64,000 nt of DNA from Ctena decussata (GCA_963989385.1 OZ022501.1:2862001-2926000); one strand, 5' to 3'; counted from the stretch's first letter, positions 1 to 10,939 are shown. Numbers and translations: made by a program. The notes: generated by a model not told the origin, from the sequence alone.

Positions 1-685
1 ATAAAAACACTTTTTAACATTAAGAAATGCTGCATTTTGGGGTTCTAAATTATGAGAAACAACATAAAGAAGGCATATGCTTAGTTTTGGAAAGATCAGT
101 GGCATTTTGTGTATTTTATGCAGATTTTAGTCTTTGTCCCAAATCAGTGATTATCACCACCTTAACGTGCTGTGTAGAGAACGTGAAAAGTCTTATCGTG
201 CTTCACCGTAATATCTTGTTAACCTCTAAAGCACCAAACGTGAAAATACCTGACTTTGCCAACAGCGTCTGCTGTCATAGAGTTTGGAAACAACGACAGC
301 AGGTTGCCTCGCGCGCGAAAACCAGTGATTTTTTTCGGAATAAATCATGCATGAATAAATCAGTGTTGTTTACCTCTATAGGCGCGCTCTCTTAGATTAC
401 GGCGTTACCTCTGATCAAAGTTATGTACCCGCTGGTTAGCAGTTTTATAATGGAAGACAACTTTCGTGATGTCCTGTTTACTTCCCTTGAACACGATTTT
501 TTTTCCAAACGGTTGTCTACTCTTAAAGTAAAAAATGCTCCTAGCGATCCATTTTTTTCTTGAAAAGTTGACCCAAATTATCTAGAATGGATGAGAAATG
601 AAAGCTGACATTTGTTTCCTTTGAAAGTGTACCCATTCCACTTAAAGGTATTTGGTTTCATTAATATATCTGTTTGGTGTTTCAG
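1..685 (+). other. Intron/upstream sequence of the 686-1812 gene
   Basis: No convincing coding exon or repeat is seen here. The stretch ends in a good 3' splice site (pyrimidine-rich tract, then TTTCAG at 680-685). The 122-residue open frame at 27-395 has no recognisable composition and is treated as chance. Confidence 0.5.
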
Positions 686-1812
686 AAAAAGACAACGTTT
701 GTTCTTGCCCGCCCTTTGAATGCACGTGCCATGCCTGGAAACCGCAACGAAGCCCCAGAATAGCCAGCTCACCGCCATGCCCAGCAAAGCGTCTGAACTT
801 CTACGGACCAGGTTCATGTGACGTCACCTCAGGTCCCAGCATGCACTCGTTATCAATTGAAATCGCGCCAAACCAGTTTCTGAATCCAAATCAAACTTTT
901 GACTGTCTTCCAGCTGGCATGCCCATGCAAGAGCCTCTACAAATGGATAATGTCAGTTTCATGTCAGCTTATCCCAGTACATCTAGTAATTCTGGGAGTC
1001 TATTTTCAGAACGGAGGCAATTCGAGCCTAATCATTTCGTACCCGCAGAATCTTGCTATAAAGACACTACTGATTATAGGTCAAAACCGTTCCTACAGAA
1101 CACTTGTAGCTCTAATTTATATTGTAGACGACAAAAAATTACCGGTACCTTTCCAGACTTTATTGATACAGACAATATTCAGCCTGACATGAGTTCAGCA
1201 GGTTTCGAGACCTCAACAAGACGTGTAAAACCAGAAGTGAAAAGTGAATTTGACAGTTGTTCCCGCATCTCTAACAAGGAATTAGAGAATGGTAAACAGG
1301 CTGAGTTCAATGACAACCAGGACGATCTCTTTGACGTCAGTGCTGATATCCTAAATAGTGCGTTTGATACGGACGTGTATTCTACTATGTTACAACGAAT
1401 AACGGACTGTCAGCTCCCAGAGACACAAGAAAAGGACAAAACTTTAATTCCTAGTTCGTTTGCCCCAACATCACAATTCGCAGAACTCAAACCGATCAGA
1501 GCGGCCGAGGCTAAGCCGAAACCGTACCAAGAAGCGTTATTAGCAACCGCGCCTAAGAACATTGAAGCACAGTTTGCCCGTTCCTATGACTACATGACAA
1601 ACATGTCAGAAACGTCTTCCTTGATAAAGAACAGCCTTGTTCATCAACAATCTCAGTTCTTCCTACCTGATTTAGAGTCTTCCTTTCAAGCGTCTTCCGA
1701 GTATGACTCCCGATTTAAGACAGGACAAGATGACCGGGCTCAAGTGCCACCTAAGTCCGGACAGCAGCCCTATTGTAATCATAGTATAAATATAACATTA
1801 AGATACAAATAG
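686..1812 (+). CDS. 3'-terminal coding exon of a probable transcriptional regulator (partial)
   Basis: The exon starts after TTTCAG and enters at the second base of a codon (phase 1 intron). It encodes about 374 residues to a TAG stop at 1810-1812; earlier exons lie outside the window. The first residues hold a CxCx4CxC cluster followed by His (codons 700-732), spaced like metal-binding cysteine motifs of copper-responsive regulators, although no zinc finger is visible. Two adjacent SUMO-consensus motifs, VKPE and VKSE, are encoded at 1225-1248. An acidic-hydrophobic stretch, DDLFDVSADILNSAF, at about 1321-1368 resembles an activation domain. The rest is Ser/Thr/Gln/Pro-rich and probably disordered. 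I do not recognise the family; a metal-responsive factor is one possibility, but this is inference from short motifs. Confidence 0.75.
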
Positions 1813-1910
1813 CTGAAGGGGCTTAAATAACTGTGTAAGGGACGCAATTTATTTATAAAAATGCCAAGACAGACTTTCTTGCTTCTTTCCCTTCGCATAC
1901 AGAATCTGTG

Positions 1911-2123
1911 TTAACCCTTAATGCGCCAAAAAGCAGACGACAAAATTTACTTCTGCAGAATTTAAAAAAAAATATTTCGTCCAAGCGATATCATATTGAG
2001 AATTCAAACACTAGAGGACAAACAGTGAAGATTCAGATGAGGTGGCTCATCATGAGCCACCTCATCTGGATCTACACTGTTTGCAAATTTAACAATTTTA
2101 ATTTTTGGCGCTTTAAGGGTTAA
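1911..2123. repeat. Foldback MITE with TTAACCCTTAATGCGCC ends
   Basis: The ends are imperfect inverted repeats (TTAACCCTTAATGCGCC at the left, GGCGCTTTAAGGGTTAA at the right). The centre, 2035-2067, is a perfect palindrome with arms of about 16 bp around one base (GAGGTGGCTCAT/ATGAGCCACCTC). A diverged relative lies at 51856-52045 and a remnant near 62490-62640. TTAA at both ends suggests a TTAA-targeting family. Confidence 0.7.
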
Positions 2124-2436
2124 TGTGTATGGGTACACCTCTCGGTTTTTTTCCGTCATATTTACGATGGGGAAAAACTTTTATAACTCATGTTTGCTTC
2201 TCGGGAAGACAAAACCTCTGCAAAAGGAGGTCTACTCTTAAATGAAAGAAATTGCTCATAGAGGAGCTGATTCTTTCCCTTAGGAGTTGACCCCCACTAG
2301 AAAGGGAGGCAAAATTGAAACTGACAGAGTTGCTTGTCTTGAAAGTGTACTTTTTTTCTTCATAAAGTTTATCATAAGCAACTGCATATCTTCCCCCAAA
2401 AAATGGAATTTATAAACGGATGTCTTGCGAATTTAC

Positions 2437-2472
2437 TTCCTTTTTAACAGTATTTCAGTCATATCAGGACGC
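2437..2472 (-). repeat. Fragment of SINE-2 tail region
   Basis: Matches the TTTTTAACAGTATTTCAGTCA segment (first 20 bases) of the full SINE-2 copy at 61195-61376. Only about 36 bases survive. Confidence 0.4.
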
Positions 2473-2546
2473 GAACATTTCTGTCGATGTCCCTCCGCCT
2501 TTGTATCTGTACGGTTTCATATATTCTGATAAATGTTAGAAAAAAA

Positions 2547-2552
2547 AATAAA
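2547..2552 (+). promoter_or_regulatory. Candidate polyA signal AATAAA
   Basis: AATAAA lies about 735 bases after the stop of the 686-1812 exon; a second AATAAA is at 2666-2671. Either could end that transcript. The 3' UTR would then contain the 1911-2123 foldback. Confidence 0.4.
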
Positions 2553-2856
2553 ACTTTCTTTACCGTTGAATTATCGCTGATAAGGACATGATTGTGGTGT
2601 CGGGCGCATGCTAATATTGAGCTGCCTACCATCACCTGGGCCGAAAATTACAATTATCGTTCCTTAATAAAAGACCACCTTGAATTCCAAGGACCAAAAA
2701 TCATTGAAAATTTAAGCTTGGATGTACTCAATTGAATAAACGCAAAATTGTTTCGAAAATTATTTATTAAACTACTAGTTTTTATGACACAAAATTACCT
2801 CCCTTATATCTAAGGTAACCTGAACGTCAAGGAATGATTTTAGTCCTGAGACCAGG

Positions 2857-3010
2857 GTCCCAGGTTATGAAACTTGAGTATAATCTCAAACTCAAAATAA
2901 AACATACTCACTGGCTGCTTCCGAGCATGTGCTCGGAAGCAGCCAATCAGTGTGCTTTATTTTGAGTTCGAGACTGTACTCAAGTTTTATAACCTCGGGG
3001 ACAGGTTTCA
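2857..3010. repeat. Foldback MITE, about 150 bp
   Basis: Two arms pair over nearly the whole length. The outer part reads GGTTATGAAACTTGAGTA at left and TACTCAAGTTTTATAACC at right. The core, 2912-2945, is a perfect 16-bp inverted repeat around TG. A full-length hairpin of this kind is a non-autonomous DNA element; no coding capacity. Confidence 0.75.
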
Positions 3011-3268
3011 GTCAGGATAATTCATCGGTAAGGAATCGCATGTGAGATTATCTTGACTGCACGGTTTCACCGTTTCACAGACTGAATTAGGTTTTTGCTA
3101 TCCGCATCTATGTTAGCTACATATTTGCTAGACACAGCGCATCTTTCGCCCTGTGCCAAAACAAAAAGAGCCCGGTTAGTTGTTTCTGTCGTCCCTCTTC
3201 ACTGCCCATGATAGGAGGACTTTGGACTTTGTGGGGTTATCTTAGTATTTGTAGGCTTATCTTAGTAT
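3011..3268. other. Spacer without recognised feature
   Basis: AT-rich sequence; no repeat or exon recognised. Confidence 0.4.
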
Positions 3269-3490
3269 ATGAGACGCGACTCATTGCGCCCAGCGCAGAC
3301 TCAGATCAGCCTGGGCATCCGCTCAAGCTGATCAGAGTCTTCCCTCAGCGTTCAAAGGGTAGCTTAGGGTCTAAGTTACCTTCATGCGGACAACGAAGAC
3401 TATGAACAGACTGGACGGATACCCAGGCTGATCTGAGTCTTCGCTGGGCGCACATACCACTTTGTTGGTTTTGTGGCGTCGCGGCTGAAG
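3269..3490. mobile_element. GCC-MITE copy 1 (diverged)
   Basis: First of 15 copies of a ~240-bp foldback. The family has ends GAGCCGCGACACGA...TCGTGTCGCGGCTC and pairs almost throughout (CAGACTCAGATCAGCC / GGCTGATCTGAGTCTG). This copy has a degraded left end (GAGACGCGACTC). Confidence 0.75.
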
Positions 3491-3495
3491 TACAT

Positions 3496-3672
3496 ATGAG
3501 CCGCGACACGACAAAAGCATATAAGTAGCATTGCGCCACGTACAGACTCAGATCAGCCTGGACATCCACCAAGCCTAACCAGAGTCTTCGCTGTCGATAG
3601 ATGCCTAAGCTGTTCTGAATCTTCGCTGGGCGCACATACCATTTGGTTGTTTTTTTCGTGCCGCGGCTCATA
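3496..3672. mobile_element. GCC-MITE copy 2 (internally deleted)
   Basis: Begins 6 bases after copy 1, in direct succession. It keeps both ends but lacks part of the middle (about 177 bp in all). Confidence 0.8.
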
Positions 3673-4407
3673 TGCTGTTCGTACATACCCACCTAGCATT
3701 ATATGCTGTGGAGTGGAATATTTATTTTAAATTAGATATTTATATTCCTTTTGCATTTTCTGGCCAGCTTTTCTCGAATCTAGTCAAATAAAGGCATTTA
3801 TAATACTAACTGTTCTTTTCATTTTGAACGCTTTTCCGTGTTTTATACCCTTCCGTCCTAATATTTAAGGAAAAAAACATTATACTGGGCTAAAACAATT
3901 TAAGCCCTGCCTAGATTTCTCTCATAAACTTAATGCAAAGACAGACATATTTGATTTATCACAACGTTTTTTACGCTTGAACTCGTAGCGCCAAATTTTC
4001 AACTAAAAAGCAGCAAGATTTGTTCTTTCCACATATGTTGATTCATTTTCTGCTGAGGTCCACGCATTTGAGTAAAGCTTCTGTTTCGTCTCTTATCATT
4101 TCTTTAGTAAAAATGGCATAAAAACGGGTGCTCCAGGAAATTTAAATACTTGTTGAAAGATACTGGAACTTTCAACTTAGAGATGTCAAATTACGCCTAA
4201 GATGCTGCTGTAAAACTTCAGTTGAGTTGGAACTTTAGTTGTTTTATTGTTTTTAGTAATAAACACAATTTGATTTTGACATTGCGCCTTTGGGGAAAAA
4301 ATGGCATGGGGCTTAACTTATTTTGACCAGTATATTCCCATAATGCATCCCAACATAAGCATGAGGCTAACAGCATTGCACCGACTTCGATCCGACTTCC
4401 ATACATC

Positions 4408-4850
4408 ACACTAGTCTGGCATTCAACACAGGAAACGAAGGCAGTTCGTACATGCCAATTAAAATTTCTGACCAGAAAACTCAATTTTTTTACACATACT
4501 ACTTAATTCAAATTCGAAGTATCATTCTTACGGATCCGTCAGTTTGTTAGACATCAAAGTAAGACCAGCTTCTTTAAAAAATGCCGCCTTGTATACACAG
4601 AGTCTAAAAATTAAGTTTTTTTTTTGCACCAATTCGTTGCCATAGTCGTTGTAAGACCATGACAACGAATTGGTGAAGAAACTTTAATTTTGCACTGTAT
4701 TTTTCCAGACGGTTTTTTACTTCTAAAAAGCGTAAAAAACTATCGCGCCCGTAAGAATGATAAAATGAAAACAAGTAGTTTGCGAAAAAAAATCGAGTTT
4801 TATTGTCAGAAATTTTCGTTGGCATGTACGTTGCATTCGTGTATGCTTCC
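4408..4850. repeat. M3 foldback MITE, copy 1
   Basis: Left arm starts near CTGGCATTCAACACAGGAAA; right arm ends near TGTACGTTGCATTCG. The centre pairs CACCAATTCGTTG with CAACGAATTGGTG around 4628-4676. Two related, more damaged copies lie at 6815-7445 and 39507-39908. Confidence 0.65.
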
Positions 4851-5012
4851 TGGAAAGAGCAGAATATCTTCGAAAAGATATGAAAATATGTGACAACTTA
4901 GACCCAATGTAAAAAAAAAAGAAAAGAAAAGGGCAATGATCAGGAACGGAATCGATCGAATCTCACGTTCTACCCTGGAAACGAACTACCTATCGTATTA
5001 TGTCTATGGTAC

Positions 5013-5022
5013 GTGTGTGTGT

Positions 5023-5075
<53 letters not shown>

Positions 5076-5143
5076 TGTGTGTTTTGGGGGTTGGGGGTGT
5101 AGTGTGTGTGTGGTGGGGGGGGGGGGGGTAGGGGGTTGGTGGT
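5013..5143 (+). repeat. (GT)n microsatellite followed by G-rich tract
   Basis: About 58 bases of nearly pure GT, then runs of 5, 5, 15 and 5 G separated by short spacers. The frames through it are low-complexity artefacts. Confidence 0.9.
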
Positions 5144-5445
5144 GTTTAGTTCTCTCATGCAGCTACCATTTCTGTGGCGTACAGGTCACAAAACGTCAAT
5201 TACAAATACTAATAAAATATCATGATGTTTTCGGTATATTTGTAACCCAAAATATTGAAAGGTTCCTAAAGGATAAGTAAATGAAACGCAACAATGAAAA
5301 TAAAACAACACTGTTTCATGATAAGAATTTAACCAGCTTTGAGTTTCCGGAGTCATGTACGTTGTCTGTCGAAATGAATCCATCACCTTTTTATTCCAAA
5401 GTTTTGTGTTTGGCGTACTATATTTGGTAAAGACACATTTATATA

Positions 5446-5687
5446 TGAGCCGCGACACGATAGAACCAACAAAGTGGCATGTGCGCCCAGCAAAGACTTA
5501 GATCAGCCTGGGCATCCGCGCAGTCTGATCAGAGTCTTTGCTGCGCGCTTAAAGTGTAGCTAAGGTTCTAAGCTACCTTCATGCGAACAGCGAAGACTCT
5601 GATCAGACTGGGCGAATGCCCAGGCTGATCTGAGTCTGCGCTGGGCGCACAATCACTTTGTTGGTTTTCTCGTGTCGCGGCTCATAT
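5446..5687. mobile_element. GCC-MITE copy 3
   Basis: Full-length copy with both ends intact, flanked by ATAT on the left and ATATA on the right. Confidence 0.9.
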
Positions 5688-5922
5688 ATATTATCCCAAT
5701 GTCACCGTCAGCTTTTTATTTATCTACTGTCCTTTCCCTAATATTTTATGAGCAGTATAATTATAAAATATTGTTACTGCGAAAGGATATAACTCGTAAA
5801 GAGGCAGCTCACGACAATTTAATCTATTTCTTTCCCTTTGCACATGCGCGTGCAAACAAAGTGAAACAAAAGTCATGTGACTTCCTACCGTGTATTGATG
5901 TGTTTAAGCTTTCTTTTATAAA

Positions 5923-6160
5923 TGAGCCGCGACACGAGAAAACCAACAATGTGGTTGTGCGCCCAGCACTGACTCCGATCAGCCTGGGCATTTGCCCAGT
6001 GTGGTCAGACTCATTGTTAAGTGTTCAAAGGGTAGCTAAGGGTCTAAGCTACCTCCATGCGGACAGCGAAGACTCTGATCAGACTGGGCGGATGCCCAGG
6101 CTGATCTGAGTCTGCGCTGGCGCACAACCACATTGTTGGTTTTGTCGCGTCGCGGCTCAA
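5923..6160. mobile_element. GCC-MITE copy 4
   Basis: Full-length copy 235 bases after copy 3, both ends intact. Confidence 0.9.
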
Positions 6161-6576
6161 ATATATCTATACATGTTGAATATTTATATACAAAAAAAAT
6201 ATCGTTCAAAGTAGCTTTAAAACAGAGGCCAAACAATGAACCAGAAAGACCCTTTGCGTCAACAAGCTAGTATGTACACACCTTATATTACAAGAAAATA
6301 TTTTATATCACCTCTCTTTGTACAGCTGAATAAACTGTTTTACATGTAAGATTTCCGCTGTTGACGAGAATTAGTACATTGACTACGACCTAGCAGCATA
6401 GAAAACGCTTGCATAAGACCAACAATCTAGCAATATACAGTTATGAAAAGGCACAAATAGATGCCATCCGATAATTTTGATATCTCCCCCTCATTTCACC
6501 ATATACATCTGATAACAGAAAATAACATTTTTCGACAATGGTATCATTAAACAAAGGAACTGATATATTTTGGCAA

Positions 6577-6740
6577 GTAATAGTTATACCATGGTTTGTC
6601 CGCCTAAAGCGAGTGGATTAGCTCCCGTACAGGTGGACAAACCATGGTATAACTATTTTATACCACCCTTACCAGTGTAGACCTTGTTCATTGCGAAATA
6701 TTTCGTGCTAAAGTTGGAGTTTTCTGGTAAAGGTGGTATA
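6577..6740. repeat. Two adjacent small hairpins
   Basis: First hairpin: GTTATACCATGGTTTGTCC pairs with GGACAAACCATGGTATAAC around a ~35-base loop (6577-6655). Second: TATACCACCCTTACCAG pairs with CTGGTAAAGGTGGTATA (about 6659-6740). Probably one decayed foldback. Confidence 0.65.
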
Positions 6741-6814
6741 AGACATTTTACATTATATACAAGTTTAAAATAGTTTCAAACTACCGGTATTTTCTATTTG
6801 TTGTAATTTGCACA

Positions 6815-7445
6815 CTGGTCTTGCATTCAACGAAGGCAGCGTACATGCAAACGCAAATTTCTGAATATAAAACATTTTTTTTTCGCAAACTACGTAATTT
6901 AATTCCAAATTATCATGCTGACGGACCATACAGTTTTTACGCCTCTTAGATCAGTTGTTTCGGATAGATTTCATCTGCTAAATTAACAGTACAAAAATAA
7001 AGCTTCTTCACGAATTCCTTGTCATGAAATGGTGAAAAAATATTCTTTTTGCACTGTATTTATACTAGGCGGCATTTATTTGAAAAACTGGTCTTACTAT
7101 CATGTCTAACAAACTGTCGGGTCCATAAGAAAGATAATTCGAATTTAGATTAATTAGGAAATGGACAGGAAGTGCACAGGGAAGGACTTTGACAGCACAA
7201 CTATGACAGCCGAGGACAGGACCATGCGGAATGCAATTGTTGTAAAGTCATCAGTGGTGCCCCAACGACCTTGCAAAGTCATGGCACACAATAGAAAAGC
7301 AATTACTTTCCACACACAAAATCCGTTTGTAGACGTTGTAAAGGTGTTTTTTTTCTTAAGTAGGATCACTATCAAATTGCATATCCCACAAACCATACGG
7401 ATTTTTTTCACATTCAACACAGGCAACGAGGGCTACGTACATGTC
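6815..7445. repeat. M3 foldback MITE, copy 2, interrupted
   Basis: Left segment resembles 4415-4600; right segment (about 7390-7445) again shows the CATTCAACACAGGCAACGAG-like end. An RTE LINE tail (7159-7290) lies between them. Confidence 0.5.
7159..7290 (+). pseudogene. RTE-type LINE, 3'-terminal fragment
   Basis: The frame reads GKDFDSTTMTAEDRT followed by VVKSSVVPQRPCKVMA. This matches the C-terminal tail seen in other copies of the same LINE here (18541-18680 on +, 30180-30300 on -, 55500-55620 on -). All upstream domains are absent. Confidence 0.7.
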
Positions 7446-7447
7446 AA

Positions 7448-7825
7448 CGAAACATAGGTTTTAAATTTACAATCACAGGTTTTCTGAAACCTATGATAGA
7501 GATTTTAAAACCCATGATAGAAATTCATAAACCTGTGATAGTGATTTTCAAACATAGCTTGAGTTAAAATCTGTGTTTGTAATTTACAAACCTATGTTTG
7601 AAGACTTATTGTGCACTAAGCAAGCATAATTTGTTTCGAACATAGGTTAGAAGGTTATATCATAGGTTTTAAAATGTCCTTTTTAAAACCTATGATATAA
7701 CTTTAAAAACCTATGTTAGAACTTTAAAAACATATGTTTGAGAATTTCAAACCTGGTTTAGAAGTTCAAACATAGGTTTGTAATTTTCAAACCTATGTTT
7801 TTAGACTTATTGTGCACTTGGCTTG
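7448..7825. repeat. Dense array of AAACATAGGTTT-type palindromic units
   Basis: About sixteen ~12-base blocks in both orientations (AACATAGGTTT, AAACCTATGTTT and variants with GATAGA/GATATA) at spacings of about 20-25 bases. Two halves each end in AGACTTATTGTGCACTWRGC (about 7601 and 7803), so the array looks like a duplication of a ~200-base unit. No frame is open. Confidence 0.75.
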
Positions 7826-7914
7826 CCATACATGTCGCTTCTTTTACGTCAAAGTGGAAAAAGCAATAATGCCCTGCTAGAATATAGTGTCACAACCTCG
7901 TCTTGGTTGGTGAA

Positions 7915-8255
7915 AATATATGCCTTTGTGGACAAAAGTCATATTTATCACCTGTACTACATGCGAGTAATAGCATGTTTATGACTGCCTACGGATAACA
8001 CTCCGGACTACCAATCCAGGGGTCGCAAGATCGATCCCCTGCTTCTCCGGTCTTTCGGATGAGACTTTAAACCGAGGTCCCGTCTCCATATGACCTCGTT
8101 GTTGGCGGGACGTTAAACCCGAGTTCACTCACTCACTCACTCACTGACTACCTACTGTTGTATGCGCGTTCATACATGTAGCACGTGAATGGTCAATATT
8201 TTAGACTATCGCGCAGTGAGAGTAGTCACACGTTTGAGCGTGACGCAAAGCAGCA
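7915..8255. repeat. Possible terminal region of a DNA element (low certainty)
   Basis: Short blocks here (TATGCCTTTGTGGACA, TGGTCAATATT, ACTATCGCGC) recur in inverted orientation at 11440-11600, but the block order differs. They may be terminal regions of one ~3.6-kb element enclosing the 8556 frame and the 485-bp array, or scattered decayed MITEs. A SINE-1 copy interrupts this side. Confidence 0.25.
7990..8146 (+). mobile_element. SINE-1 copy 1 (tRNA-derived, ACTC tail), 5'-truncated
   Basis: Shares GGATAACACTCCGGACTACC, GGGGTCGCAAGATCGATCCC (B-box-like) and a tail of ACTC repeats with the copies at 41436 and 43104. The A-box half is lost. Confidence 0.8.
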
Positions 8256-8555
8256 GTCAATATTCTTAATTATTAATTAACTAAGTAATATATAGCACTT
8301 TTACTGGGAAATCGGTCTGTATCATACTGGTGACGATTCTTTTTTCATACAGTATGACCTCCGCTTAATACAGCTTGACCTCCTACCTATAGGGTTGACC
8401 TCGTGTCATATTGATTAAAACCTTCGACCTATACGGAAATCCACGCATCCTATTGGTTAAAAGTTCTTGTCACGCGAGGGCGCTCTCCTGGCTGGATGAC
8501 AGCGGCGTAAACATCAATGGCGGCGGCCAGTTAACTGTGTAATTGTGCAGACGTC

Positions 8556-8858
8556 ATGTCAACAAACTGGAAAAGAATGTCGGACAGATTTGCCCGAAAC
8601 GGCGAAGACATGTTAGAAGTGCTTTCGGACGACCTGGGCCGCTATGAACTTTTGTCGGCTAATGAATACGACGAATTGTTGAGAGATGTCGAGGGGCATC
8701 ACCCCGCTTTACCGATTTCATTAAATTCTGAACAAGCCGAACAAGAAGAGGATGGAAGTGCTTCAGTTTCGGACGTTAATAGTCATTCGACTGGCTCGGA
8801 AAGATTTGTAGCCGTCACCACAAAAGACTGTGATGACCGTCAGCTAAAAGTTAATTAA
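8556..8858 (+). CDS. Hypothetical small acidic protein (100 aa)
   Basis: A complete ATG-to-stop frame starting MSTNWKRMSDRFARNG, rich in Asp, Glu and Ser in its second half. AATAAA at 8857-8862 overlaps the stop codon. Upstream is locally GC-rich (GGCGCTCTCCTGG, ATGGCGGCGGCC), unlike the AT-rich surroundings, which would suit a promoter or 5' UTR. I see no domain, signal peptide or membrane segment. It could be a short gene, a first exon, or a leftover frame of a mobile element, since a near-perfect foldback begins right after the stop. Function unknown. Confidence 0.4.
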   Translation: MSTNWKRMSDRFARNGEDMLEVLSDDLGRYELLSANEYDELLRDVEGHHPALPISLNSEQAEQEEDGSASVSDVNSHSTGSERFVAVTTKDCDDRQLKVN

Positions 8859-8862
8859 TAAA

Positions 8863-9014
8863 AATGTCATTAATCAAGTGATTTCGTATTGGCCCAGTTA
8901 CAGGTCCAAGGTTAGCTGTATTGGCCCGAGGCCTCCTCGGCCTTCGGCCTCGGGCCAATACAGCTAACCTTGGACCTGTAACTGGGCCAATACGAAATCA
9001 CTTAATTAATAACA
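8863..9014. repeat. Near-perfect long palindrome, arms about 64 bp
   Basis: Arms at about 8870-8933 and 8946-9009 (GTATTGGCCCAGTTACAGG... and its complement) pair almost perfectly around a 12-base GC-rich loop. Identity this high implies a young foldback element or recent gene conversion. Confidence 0.85.
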
Positions 9015-9344
9015 TTATAATATCGCCCGGTCACGCGCTACATTACGATATAGGTAGCATGAGCTTCATTGCATAATGGGGACATTGTTTTACATTTGTT
9101 GGGTAATAAAACAAATATTTCATGCATTCTATGGGCAGCAGTCAGATCTATCTGTTCTGTGGTGTGGTGGCCTTGTGGCCAAGTGCCATTGTGCAGCGGG
9201 TCTTCCACACCACCACGGGCGATAAATTTGACTATTTCCCCAAAATACATGGAATAATCATATATTATTACTCATCCTACAATATGCAAAGTAGTTATAG
9301 TTATGACTGTATGCTGTAATATTCCCGTTCATCCCGCGTGACCG
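9015..9344. other. Spacer without recognised feature
   Basis: No exon recognised. A CGCCCGGTCACGCG block at 9025-9040 recurs at 11507-11520. Confidence 0.35.
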
Positions 9345-10868
9345 GTCAATAGTAAAAATAAGTAGGAAAAATCTCAAGAACTGACACAATTTAATTCCAG
9401 ATCCAATCCAAAACACACCATGTTGGAAAGAGACAACACAAAATTAGTCATCACCGAAGACAACACCAGTGACAGCCTGTGAACAGCCATTTCCCATGTA
9501 GGTGGTCAACGGGAAAGCCGAAACATCACGCACAATATATATCAATAACAGACATTGCAACTAACAACATATAAAACAACCAAGAAGAACCAAAGCAGAA
9601 CTGCCGCCATGGGACGGTCAGTAATGAAATTACTGGGGGCATAACCGGTTTGTTGTCGACCAAGCCTCGCCTTTGTTCTGCCTTTGTTCATCAGATACTT
9701 AGTTGTTCAACCCAACAAAAACAACCACCGTTCACACAACAGTCTTACAAAAAGCACAAACCCTGACCATGAGAACAAATTCAACATAAAATTTTAAACA
9801 TCTTGTTTTACCTATTTTTCAATATTTTAAAATCAGGGCTAGCCTTAACATAATAAATCATATATAAAAACAGTCATAGTGATAATCATCACATGAAATA
9901 CACCATGTTGGAAAGAGACAACATAAAATTAGTCATTACCAAAGACAACACCAGTGACAACCATGTGAACAGCCATTTCCCATGTAGGTGGTCAACGGGC
10001 AAGCCTAAACATCACACACAATATATCAATAACAGACATAGCAACTAACAACACATAAAACAACCAAGAAGAACCAAAGCAGAACTGCCGCCTTGGGACG
10101 GTCAGTAATGAAATTACTGGGGGCATAGCCGGTTTGTTGTCGACCAAGCCTCGCCTTTGTTCTGCCTTGGTTCATCAGATACTTAGTTGTTCACCCCAGC
10201 AAAAACAACCACCGTCCACACAACAGTCTTACAAAAAGCACAAACCCTGATCACGAGAACAAATTAAACATAAAATATTAAACATCCAATTTTTTCACTT
10301 TTGTCAATATTTTAAAATCCGGGCTAGCCTTTACATAATAAACCATATATAAAAACAGTCATAGTGATAAACAACACATGAAATACACCATGTTGGAAAG
10401 AAACAACATAAAATTAGTCATCACCAAACACAACACCAGTAACAACCATGTGAACAGCCATTTCCCATGTAGGTGGTCAACGGGCAAGCCTAAACATCAC
10501 ACACAATATATATCAATAACAGACATAGCAACTAATAACACATAAAACAACCAAGAAGAACCAAAACAGAACTAACGCCTTGGGACGGCCAGTAATGAAA
10601 TTACTGGGGACTCAACCGGTGTGTGGTCGACCAAGCCTCGCCCTGTTGCCTTGGTTCATCAGATACTTAGTTGTTCAACCCAACAAAAACAACCACCGTC
10701 CACACAACAGTCTTACAAAAATGCTCCAACCCTGATCATAAGAACAAATTAAACATAAAACATTAAACATCTAGTTTTACCTATTTTCAATATTTTAATG
10801 TCAGGGCTAACCTTAACATAAGAAACAATATACCCAAACAGTCATAGTGACAGACAACACATGAAAAA
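9345..10868 (-). repeat. Tandem array, 485-bp period, about three units, built on repeat P
   Basis: TGTTGGAAAG recurs at 9421, 9906 and 10391, an exact 485-base period. Each unit holds a reverse-oriented copy of interspersed repeat P (ending AGTAATGAAATTACTGGGG) plus a ~195-base linker (GTCGACCAAGCCTCGCC... to CAGTCATAGTGATAA). Units are similar but not identical, so the array is not freshly made. Confidence 0.9.
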
Positions 10869-10939
10869 ACTAAGAAGAACCAAAACAGAGGTGCCGCCTT
10901 GGGACGGCTATCAATGGAATTAGTTGGGGGCTTAACCGG
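10869..10939 (-). repeat. Partial fourth unit of the 485-bp array
   Basis: Resumes at AAGAAGAACCAAAACAGA and reaches the GGGGGCTTAACCGG end, then passes into repeat Q. The first half of the unit is missing. Confidence 0.7.

Noticed and set aside
27..395. 122-residue frame at the left edge
   Set aside because: No splice sites, protein-like motif or conserved composition; lies in probable intron sequence.
4936..5280. Frames rich in Val/Cys or His/Thr
   Set aside because: Translation of the GT/CA microsatellite and G run.
9345..10868. Regularly spaced repeats considered as a CRISPR-like array
   Set aside because: The 485-bp period, eukaryotic setting and identity of the unit to a dispersed repeat rule this out; spacers are not unique sequences.
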